Source: Halocafeteria seosinensis (Eukaryota; Sar; Bigyra; Bicosoecida). Taken from it: 51,557 bases of DNA. The notes beneath the pieces are model-generated. The model saw only the letters and a program-made list of their open reading frames with translations, was not told the origin of the DNA and did not search any database. Position numbers and translations under genes: made by a program. How positions within the stretch are numbered: the stretch's first letter is position 1; each line of letters starts with the position of its first letter. The DNA is taken from positions 1-51,557 of the forward strand of contig LVLI01000550.1 in the NCBI GenBank assembly GCA_001687465.1, read 5' to 3'. This document shows positions 11,750 through 21,884 of the stretch, in pieces.

Positions 11750-14420
11750 ATGCCTAATTGGGATATGAAAGGTGCTCAATCCAAGCCAACAATGGAATCT
11801 GATAGAGCCCAGTACTACGAGCAGGAACTGCTGGAAGCTGAATCGAAGTACGACGAGTTTGTCCCCGAAATAGCCGAAGAAGGCGAGGGAAAGGAAGATG
11901 GAGAGTATGATCATGGATTCAGCATTCGAGACTTGGACTCAGGGCAGCAGGTACAGATCTATGATGTTAATACAGGAGAAGGGTAAGTCTTTTTCTTGGC
12001 ACATTTTGAGAGGGTGCGGCATTACACGTCACGCGCCTCTGGGCAACGGAAGAGAGAGGGAAGGCGTAGTGGAATGAGGGTGGTAACTGGCAGTCGCTCG
12101 CATGAATATAAATGTGTTGGGTGGTTGCCCAAAAACGAGCATGTAATTCTCTGCTGTACGTGTGATGGAGGCGCGTGTGTGAGAGTGTTTGCCCCCTTGT
12201 TTGTCCCTACCACTGACACTGCCCTAACTTCAACAAGGATCCCAGGATGGCTCTGCCGAGGAATGAACTGGAGTATCAGCAACATCGTCGAGAAAATGAT
12301 AAGTGGTACTACCGTCTTTGGTTGCAAGATATTACTGCCACTAGAGGCTGCCGTCCCTCTGCTCATTAATGCGGGAAATCCGTGGGCGGAGTGCCGGTTT
12401 GGGGTTTCCGGGATACTCCTTTTGTGTCGACGCGTTCGTATTAGTTGTATATACCATATTTTACCATTTATGTTACCGGATTCGATGCAGTGGATTGCCT
12501 GCGGAGACTGAAACAGAACAGCAAGAGCAATCTCCCGCGGAGAGACAGCGTGCGGAGTCTGTCATTACCCAGGAACTGGACCAAGCGAAGGAAGTCCACG
12601 TTGAAATAGTGTCCCACTCAAATATGAAAGAAGGGAAGACATCCTACGTGGCTTACGAGATAAGCATAACGCCGCGTATCAAGGATGCTGGGTATGCTTG
12701 GAAAATCTATAGGTATGGTTGGGGTGTCTGGTCATGCTTTCGCTTGGGGGGTGTGCTTACGGCCTATTTATAGCGCAGGAGGTATAATGACTTTAGGGGG
12801 CTATATGACGTTCTGAAAAAGGAGGGATTCGAAATGAGTCCTTTTCCCGGCAGGAATTTGCTGGGTGTATTCAGCTCAGATTTCCTCGAAAAACGCCGAG
12901 TTGCACTGAATCACTGGCTGAAAGGTGTCATGGCTTCTGCATCTCCCGATGCTTTGGACTATACAGTGGTTCGTAATTTCTTAACTGAAAATGCGGAACT
13001 GACAGAGAAAATACCGGGGAGTCGTGAAGGACGTTCCAAGCCACCCGTTCCCCCTAAGAATCCGCCCCGGAGCTCGAGCAGCGGTGCGGGTCTTTCCAGT
13101 ACGGTGCGAAAGAACAAGCATATAGGGCTAGAGGATTTCGAACTCGTTAAGGTCATAGGAAAGGGGAGTTTTGGTAAAGTACTGCTAGTTCGGAAAAAGG
13201 ATGATAGAAAGACAATGGCTATGAAAATACTTTCTAAGCCGAACATAATAAAAAGGAAACAGGTAGAGCACACCAAGACTGAGAGACGAGTCCTCGGGTA
13301 TACGAAGCATCCGTTTTTGGTTCAGCTTCACTACGCGTTCCAGTCTCGAGATAAACTATACTTCCTACTGGACTATTGTGGCGGTGGGGAACTGTTTTTC
13401 CACCTGGGACGTTTGGGAAGGTTCCGAGAGTCAATGGCTGCATTTTACACTGCTGAGTTAGTTCTGGCCCTGGGACATCTACATGCAGCAGGTGTAGTCT
13501 ACCGGTAGGTTTGAGTGCTAATTGAGGCTGAATCGTCAAGTTAGAAATTTAGTCACCCTCTCTGCAGAGATTTGAAGCCGGAGAATGTGCTTCTCGACAG
13601 TGACGGTCATGTGAAACTGGCTGATTTCGGATTGTCGAAGGAAGGGGTTACGGATGCTGTGGAAGGTACAAAGAGTTTCTGTGGCACCCCAGAGTACTTA
13701 GCGCCAGAAATCCTCGATAAGAAAGGGCATGGCACCGCAGTAGATTGGTGGAGCTTGGGTATGTTGCTATACGAAATGCTCACTGGACTGCCACCATGGT
13801 ACACAAGAGATCGGAAAAAGTTATACGAAAGGTTACGCTATGCACCTCTTGAATTCCCCGATTATGTCAGTGATGAGGCACGTGACTTATTGAGTGGGCT
13901 CTTGCAGCGAAACCCAAAGAAGAGGCTTGGTGCCTCTAACGACTCAGCAGAAATTGTCACACACTCATTTTTCTCGGGCATCAACTGGGCCAAGCTCAAA
14001 TCTAGACAAGTAACCCCTCCGTTCTGCCCACGCTTCCGGGGAGGGAGCGTCGATACTAAATATTTTGACCAGCAATTTACAGACTTGCCCGCAGATGTCA
14101 CTATGCAAGATAAAGATAATGTTGCTGACCGTCGTTCGGGAAGTGAGTATGGAAGAAGCTGGAGTGGTAGTAATATCTTTGCGGGATTCACGTTTGACGG
14201 GACAAATGAGCTCCGAATCCGTGCTGGAAGCGCAAGCAGTAGAGGATCAATCACGGGCTCCTTTGGAGGCCGCGGTTCTTTCACGGATAGAGCAGCCGCG
14301 TCGCAGCTGCCGCGACAAAAAAGCAACAATAGTGGAGCCGCAGGTTTTGGCAGCAACAAGTCCTCACCCTTGTCTCATTACCAGTTGTCTCCCAAGAGCA
14401 CTCACGATGAGAATGACTAG
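11750..14420 (+). CDS. PX-domain AGC-family Ser/Thr protein kinase
   Basis: Four exons (11750-11982, 12491-12712, 12779-13504, 13568-14420) keep phase and give about 677 residues. Residues ~112-228 form a PX domain (IYRRYNDF, PFPGRNLLG, FLEKRRVALNHWL), which binds phosphoinositides and targets proteins to endosomes. A proline-rich linker follows. The kinase domain starts near residue 272 with glycine loop IGKGSFGKV, then lysine in AMKIL, YRDLKPEN, ADFG and activation loop TKSFCGTPEYLAPE. The AGC tail includes FDQQFTDLP and a hydrophobic motif FAGFTF near 597. In AGC kinases the loop threonine is normally phosphorylated by PDK1 and the hydrophobic motif by TORC2. Domain order matches animal SGK3, but SGK orthology is not implied. 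The kinase is complete and all catalytic residues are present. Confidence 0.92.
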
Positions 14421-14706
14421 ATAATTGCATGGTTGCATTCCACCGGCCAATGATTTAGTGTCCACCAGCGACGAAGATTGCAATTTCTGAAGATTTCCAG
14501 CAGTACCGCTGGTATCATATTGGTAATACAATTTGGTATGCTTCTTACTTTCGGACGAACCCTTTAGGATGGTGTTTTGTTCCGACCATTTCGCCGAGTC
14601 TTCACAAGACCGGTAATCCAACGATAGAATTTCATAGAAATACCGTTGTTTTTGTTCATGTATTGAAATTACGTTGCCATTCAAGAGTTGAAAACATAAT
14701 ACAAAA

Positions 14707-15630
14707 ATGCCGTCTACGTATACCATACCGTTATCCGAAAGGAAATCGGACTGCATCTTTCTCGGGTAAGCTGTGGCTACGTCAACGCCCTTGACTTCAT
14801 CTCTTAAATCCCTCTTCCTGAGTATGCTACTTCAGGTTTTTTATTCTCAATGTTCTGTAAGCAAGCGGGGATTGCCTTGGTTATGAATAACGGGATCAAA
14901 CGAGACCATGTTACTCGCTGGCGCAGAGCCATCACGTACATCGTGGATCTGGAGCAGCTGGTGATTACTGATCCAAGTAACTTTGACTATCCAGTGTGGC
15001 CCCCTCAATGGTGGTAAGCTTGAGTAGATTGAGGAAACTCAGTTACTCTCTCTGTCTGTCTGTCTATCTCGTTACGATGGCCTCCTATTTGGGGACATCG
15101 CAGTGTTGATATTGTACATTGGTACGCGAGAAACTTCGATCCGCTTCTGCTTGCAAGGCCACCGTGGTGGAAAGCGACAATATGGGTGGATAATGTGTTC
15201 TTTGGACCCTTCTATATCGTGGCTATATACTGCTTTTACGTAGGGAAGAACTGGATACGGTAAGAAACATTGCTCAGAGGTTCCCGCGCTTCAAGGATTC
15301 GATCGAGCAACTGAGGTGTTGTTGGTCGTATGGTGCTGCAGCATTCCTTCTATCGTCTACTCCACGACTCTCATTACGATTGTAACCATCATTCTCTCGG
15401 AGGAGATTTGGGGAAATACGCCAGCTTTGAATCTGCCTCTGGTACTCATGCTAAACGCACCTTGGTTGCTTATACCATCTCTGTTGCTTTTGAAGTAAGT
15501 CGTTGCACCGTTTTTAGTCTAGCATTCTTGCAAGCAATAAGCCCAAATCACCATCTGGCGCAGGATGTGCCTACGAGAATGTCCGTTTACCGATGAAAGA
15601 ACCCCAACAACGAAGGTGAAGTACACTTAA
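14707..15630 (+). CDS. TMEM97: TMEM97/sigma-2-receptor-like EXPERA membrane protein
   Basis: Six short exons (14707-14765, 14836-14856, 14927-15013, 15104-15259, 15342-15494, 15564-15630) join in phase to 180 residues, typical for the family. Recognisable parts are the first helix FLGFFILNVLAITYIVDLEQ, then WYARNFDPLLLARPPWWK, helix FFGPFYIVAIYCFYVGKNWI, then RIPSIVYSTTLITIVTII and a last helix APWLLIPSLLLLK. TMEM97 proteins are four-helix ER membrane proteins tied to sterol homeostasis and calcium. The DLEQ/WY/PPWW pattern and the four helices support the EXPERA fold. The C-terminal tail is short (ends KVKYT) and lacks an obvious KKxx signal. The second exon is only 21 nt. No single exon is long enough to flag the gene as an open frame. 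Confidence 0.85.
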
Positions 15631-15809
15631 AGTGTCGGTTCAATTCCTGAGTTCTCTACTGCCAGGAATCCTGAAGGGTGAGTGCCAGAAGATCGATGCG
15701 TCTTTTGGTGTCAATCAGCTATTTATCAAGCATTGAGGTATATGTAACTAAGGAGAGGAATTGTTGTATCATGATACATATAGATAATCAGCCGAACAAC
15801 ATGGATTGT

Positions 15810-15847
15810 CGATGGCCTCGCTCCGACTCGAGGCTCCGAGGCCATCG
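15810..15847. repeat. Perfect 11-bp inverted repeat
   Basis: CGATGGCCTCG at 15810-15820 is mirrored by CGAGGCCATCG at 15837-15847 around a 16-nt loop that itself contains CTCGAG. It lies in the 15631-16158 gap between the TMEM97-like gene and the cyclic-nucleotide-binding gene, both on the plus strand. It could form an RNA hairpin in a 3' or 5' UTR. I see nothing else in that gap. Confidence 0.6.
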
Positions 15848-16158
15848 CACTGCGCGCGCTGCGGCAACTTCAACCTGAGGAGGTGCATGTAATATGCTGC
15901 AGCACTACTGCCAGGTAGGAGTGTTGAATCAAGTAATATCACTGGTTTTATTTATATTGATCTCATACCCCGTATATGGGCGTTGTCTGTCGTAAGAATA
16001 CTTATCTTGCTCCGTGTGTGTATGCTGTAGCGACCTCGAGCGTTTATTTCAGTCGCATGCACATTCGCCGCCGCGAATCGCCGGCGATTGCGAACACTAG
16101 GACCATCCAGGAGCCTTGCACGTAAGGTACTCAATACGCTTGAGTTGACGGGGGAGCA

Positions 16159-19100
16159 ATGAACGATAAAAGTGCTCCTGCCTTAGGAGAGGAGGAAACT
16201 GGCGCAGTCGCAACAAACACAAGCAGCACTGCAACCAACGGCCAGCAATTGAGCAACGACGACGATGGCGTAGGTACAGATAGTGTAAATACCAGCAGGA
16301 ACGGTGTAGAGCAAACGACGGAGACCATTGATGTTACTGAGGCTGCCAATACGCAGCATGAAGCTGCTGTTGAAACCAATCGTGCTGAACAGGCCAGTGG
16401 GGCTTACTCCAACGCCGACGGTCACGGTGCCAAACATGGACGTAAGAGATATTTATGTCAGGGTAGCATGCCGAGCTTCGTCACCTTACTTCTCCGTTTC
16501 CAAGCTGCAGATGACAAACAACACTGGCACGTCGTGAAGAGCAGTCCTCAGGATAAACGCCTGCCATTTATGCATCAAGATGACGAGAGAATGCATCTTC
16601 TCGTTTTCAACGAAGGGATGGTGTACCGTGACTATTATAAGCAGTTAGCTTCAGAGGCAGGTGGAATGTTCAAGGTAACCACAATTGGAGATATCGATTT
16701 CGCGCTTACCGTTTTACGCGACCCTCTCTGCCGTATTGTAGCCCTGATAGTCGACTTACGAGATGGCATTAAACGAGTTGAAAGGATGTTGAAGGAACTG
16801 GATAAAGCGGGTGTCCGCATTCCCTGTACCCTCGTAGTCAAAGATGCAGCGCGAGCGGAACGAGACGAACACACCGCATCGTGCATAGCTGCATGGGCAT
16901 GCCGCATGCCCTGCTTGCTAGCTGAATTCCCGTTTCCTGTCAGTCCCTTGGCGACGAAGTTACACATACTGATAGAACAATATCGTAAGGGCACCGATAT
17001 CTACGAGGGAGTACGATCGAAGAGTATCTTACGAAATATGGGAAGGTGAGTGGGTCGAATGTGGGCATAATAGTTACACGGGATCAATCTTTGATCGCTT
17101 GCAGATATAAGAACCAACATCGAGAAAATTGGATGCGAGAGCAAGTTAAGTATGCCAGCAAAGATGACACTTCCAATCTGGCAAATTTCGTGAATATGCG
17201 GCTATCTCCAAGAAGTGCCGCGTCACGAGCCGGATCTGCAGCTAGTAGAAGGTTCGGCGACTGCGAGGAATCTGTTTTGCCGGGGAAGAGTTCTTCTGTA
17301 CTGGACACTCCTTCTATTTTCGAAATATCAATACAGGAAGGAGAAGACGGAAAGGCCAACAAATTTCGCAAGAAGATACGTAAAGAAGGGAAGACCAAAC
17401 GGGGACCAATCGATTTAGACGAACTGGAGAGTGTTCCGCATGATGTGGAAGGGACAAGACGGGAATACGCGGTGGAAACCTACCTAAAGTATAGGAGCAG
17501 CGCGCCACATACTTCACGGCCTTCTAGCCCCATTAGTGAAACTGAGGGATCTTCAGAGCCTACGCAAGTAGAGACGGAGAACCAGGCTCAAAGTAGCCTC
17601 GACGCGCAGTGGATGGATCCTTTAAGATCCAATGCCGTTAGACTGAGGCGTGTGGTTTCAGCCAAGGACATGCGGAGGGGTTTTAGAAACACGAGCGTAA
17701 TTGGTAACTATGAAGCGCCCATCAGAGACATCTTCAATGCGTCTCAAGAAGGAAAAACGGATCCAAGACTCTCAGGCAATTCCGGTGCCGGAATAATTTA
17801 TGATAGATTTGCTTCCGAAAACAACACAGGAAATGAGGTTGAGGACTTCGTGAAACTGATGCAGGCCACTGATGAAGACGCAATGAAACAGACCCGAGAG
17901 GTGCTTTCACGACTTTCACATACTAGGAGCAAAAAGGAAATAATTAACAGGTAACGTATCCGGAAACTTCATCGCTGGAAGCGCCCCGCTGACCGAGCAC
18001 TTGTAATTTGTTGTGCGCAGCGAGGGAAGGACACAACGAGGAGAGGTTTTCCCAACAGAAGAAGCTGATACTACGCCAATGAATCAGGCGTGGCAGCAAT
18101 GGATGGCGTTCGGTGAGTCTCATATGTATAAAAGTTCCTTGTTCACGTTGGATGTACCAAAGTCTCTGATGTATCCCAGATATGCTCAAAGGAGATACTG
18201 TTTCGCCCTCGCTGGACAATGTCAATGATTGCTCCCCTGCCTTCCGGTGGATAATGCGAGGTGTTGGAAAACTCTATGCAACAGATCGGCAAGAAGATGC
18301 GGAAACGCTGTTTAGCCAGGCGATTCGCGCTGACCCCTCATGTTCCACAGCGTTTCACATGAGAGCAGTTGCTAGAATAAAATTGGTGCGTACATTATAT
18401 TCCCAATAAAAAAGTTTGCCTCGGGAAGACGATCATTGCGCTTCCGTTGTTTGCTTGAGTTGCAGGGACAGTATGAAGCTGCGCTCCAGGATTTGGATGC
18501 GGCCCTACTGAAGGACCCAACCCCCATTGCAAAGACTTTGTTGAACTCTACTTCGGCAACGGATCAAGGTTCAATGTACGTAACGGAATCCGGATTCACT
18601 GAGAGAAGGATGCCCACGGGGGTCATATCTGCCAACATTGCTAATCCCAATGATCCTCTCTCAAGGTTGGTTGGGATCCATTTTCCGGCTGGACGAGGTG
18701 GACTTCAGCGATCCCATGAACAGTCGGAAAAGCTGAAGAAATGTAAAGAATTTGGATCGGCTATAGCAATAGCCACGTCTACCCTCGGGGAGATGGAAAG
18801 GTCCAGTAACAGTAAGCCCGGGGGCAACAAGACGCGTACCGATGGCGATTTGAAAAGCCTGTCATCAGTATCCTCGCTTTCGCGCAAGAAAATGTTGCCA
18901 AGTCAACCCATTGATTCCATCGTGAGGGCACTTTACAATAGAGCATACGTATTTACCGGTATGTTAGTACATGTATGCTTAAATTACAACTGAAAGTGAA
19001 CAAGAATCCCAATGGCATGGGCATGCTATGATCGGGCTGCAGCTTTAGGAGATCATTTTGCCGCTTTGGATGACCTCAACGATGTGCTAGAGCTGGACAA

Positions 19101-21844
19101 TGCCTTCGGTCCGGCCTTATCATTAAGAGCCATTTTGAAACGGAGGCAAGGAGATGAGTTTGGGGCTTCAGAGGACTATCTTCGCATCCAACGGAATCAA
19201 TGGAACACAAACTCTAATCCAAGTACAAGTGGTTCATCGAACGATTTATCTGACCCTGAAAAATTGATGAGCGCTCTGCATACTTTAAACATATCGTTCG
19301 ATGACCGTTTTATTGATATGTTGGGACTGAGGCGTTTCTTGCAGTACCAACCTAAACGGACGCAAGACGCTCGCAAAGGCAGCGACCTGTCTGGAGATTA
19401 CCCCACATCTTCGGGGCATGGGCTTCCAGATATCTCCGATACCGATTTGAAGTCCATCGAAAAAGCCACTATGTTCAGAGATCTTATCCTCTCGGCGGCA
19501 CGGGAACAGGAGCAGGCGGATCCGGCGTACACTGTACAGACTCCTAAGGAGATTTTGATGAAGGAGGCGACGTCTGACCAACGAAGGATTCTTGAATCGC
19601 TACCCCTTCATGGCAAAATGCGTGTGCCAGCAGGTGTGCCGCAAAATCTGCCTTGGAACGTTCGGAAGAGCTCTGGTCGTGCATCTATGAATAACGCGGA
19701 GAACAAAGTTGGTAGACCAGGGGAAAATCATGTGGATCAAAGTGGCAGCACAGCCGAAGAAAGAGAAAACAATGCGATAGCTTCCCAAGCAGAAAGTCTT
19801 GGCAGTTCATTGGACTTGTCCGATGTTGTCTCAGGTTCGAAAGATGTGTACTCGGCGATTGTCTGTCGGCCTACAGATGCTCAGGTAGCTCTGCAAAAAG
19901 CGGCAAAGGAACGGAAAAAGCACGATCTCGAAGTTATTGAAAGTTTGATGCAGTCCTTGCTCTTCTTCCGAACATTAGATAAGACTGTACAACGTGAGAT
20001 AGCTCAGTGTCTACAATATCGTTCTTACAAGGATACGGAAACGATATGTGAGGAAAACGAGAACTTCCCGTATTTCTGCATCGTTATGACAGGTATGATG
20101 TTACTATTATGGTACAATGCATACAACTTCTTTAGTTTCGTTAAATCTATTTGGCTGCTTCTTTCCATCCAGGGCAAGTGCTAGTTAGGGTAAGCGTCCC
20201 AACAGGGGACGTCAATACTTTCTTTGTGGTAGACCATTTAAGGACGGGGGACTTTTTTGGAGAGTTAACAATGCTTTACGGAAGGCACAGGACCCTACTC
20301 TGCACCAGCGAAGGGCCTTCTACGGAACTGTTACTTCTTCATGCTGAAGACTTTTATCGAGCCGGCCTGGATAAAAAATTTCAAGAACATATTGACTTTA
20401 AACAAGATAAACTACGCCGCTGCAACGCTTTTGCAAAATGGAGGGATGACGAATTACACTGGGTACGTATTCTGATGTCGATTTTGGTTGGAACTACATA
20501 TGTATTCCTTAGTTTCCTCGGTCCACCGCAGCTTGCATGCATAGCAAGAGTCAAAACGTTTCAGAAGTACCAGACAATTATCACTCAAAATGCCTTGCCT
20601 TCTTATTTTTTCGGTAAGAGTTGAGTCAAGAGGATGCTAAGATATTGTACTGACAATATCTGGTATCTCGCAGTTCTCACGAAGGGCATTTGCTCCGTTT
20701 ACCGGAGTGGGGACGCTCTGGACCTGGAGAAGAGAATCGCAGATATGGAGGAAGAGCTTAATGCCTTAAAGTATGCAGGGGCTTATCACCGAGGAATGCG
20801 GCGTTCGACTACACTAGGAGGCAGCAAAGCGCAGTATCGTGACCCCAACACTGCCACGAGCTCGAAGAAGTCGTTCACTACCGCATCAAAGGGTAAGGCA
20901 GGAAGCGTTTTTGGGCTCTCAACGGCTTCGTTACGGGAAGAAGGAAAGGTGAAGGAACTAGAAGACGATGGGACACATCACCGTTTACTCCCAGCAACGT
21001 ATGAAGCTAGTACCGCAGTGGAGGAAAAGCGCAAGAGAACGGAGGAGCAACTGCAACAGCTCATCCGGCAGCGCGACAAAATGCATGCCAAAGCCCAGGG
21101 GAAGCAGCACAGAGTATGCTCTGGAAAAAGCTTTGGCTCGAAAGCAGCAGAATCCCCTAGTCATGTTGGCAATCTTTCTCGACGAGAAAACCGACTCAGA
21201 AGAAGCTCTTCCAGGTTGCTTCGTAGTGGTGATTCGTTCCCTTCCAAGAGTTCTAGACCACGGAGTCGCAACGACAACGATTTTGATAGCGCTAGCTTTG
21301 ACAATATAGCGCGACCTGTGGAGGAGTACCAAGACACTCGTACGGAAGGCTCAGGGACATCACCCGCGCGAAATCAGCACTCTGGTCATTCAAATGCCAG
21401 AGAAGGTGCGGATGCTCGGAATCGAAGACTGCTGATTGAAACATTGTACCCACCTGCAATCTTCGGTGAAGTGAGTGCGCAGCGATGATACTCTTGCAGC
21501 CATACAGTTTTGATTTTGCTTCGTCTATTTTGCAGCTCGCAATACTCGCTCCTTGGGATGGCTTTGAGAGAGCTAGCGTGGTCGCGGAAACCTATTGCGA
21601 AGTGCTGTGCATTCCACGGTCCGAGATCGATCACTCATTGTTTACGGATGAAAGAAAAGAAGATATTAAACGGAGAGCCATGGTATATCCTGGAGATGAT
21701 GATATTCTTAAGCAGTACAAAGATAAGCAGAAATGGACGTCCTTTAGGCAAGAAATGATGGAGACTATAAACAAATCTAAGTGGCCGATTGACAAGAACA
21801 AACTCAAGCAAAAATCGGGCGGAAAGCAAGTGTTGGTAGAATGA
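16159..21844 (+). CDS. Receiver-like/TPR/tandem cyclic-nucleotide-binding protein
   Basis: Ten exons keep phase: 16159-17045, 17105-17950, 18021-18112, 18180-18385, 18466-18958, 19043-20092, 20173-20462, 20532-20613, 20674-21470 and 21536-21844. They give 1,683 residues. The N-terminus is a Ser/Thr/Asn-rich tail. Residues ~145-235 look like an alternating beta/alpha receiver-type fold (LLVFNEG, IVALIVDLRDG, TLVVKDAA) lacking the usual acidic pair on the first strand. TPR-like helices occur near 630-700 and 840-885 (FTALGDHFAALDDLNDVLEL). The first CNBD (~1140-1260) has TGDFFGELTMLYGRHRTL. The second starts near 1274, is interrupted by ~235 basic polar residues, then resumes with IFGELAILAP and FERASVV. 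CNBDs bind cAMP or cGMP, so this is a likely second-messenger receptor or scaffold. It has no kinase or channel domain. Confidence 0.85.
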
Positions 21845-21884
21845 GGAATTTCCACAATAAGTTGAAATGCATTCTTTGTAGCCC

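Noticed and set aside
14364-14756. A 130-codon minus-strand open frame overlapping the end of the PX-AGC kinase
   Set aside because: It overlaps the kinase C-terminus and the first exon of the TMEM97-like gene, both on the plus strand with strong family support. It has no recognisable domain.
19012-19042. Apparent start MAWACYDRAA of a separate ORF in the CNBD gene
   Set aside because: The segment is intronic. The acceptor at 19042 joins VFT to ALGDHFAALDDL in phase and completes a TPR helix.
20985-21332. Minus-strand ORF within the CNBD insertion
   Set aside because: It is antisense to a long in-phase coding exon of low complexity, which commonly leaves the opposite strand open. No family is recognisable.
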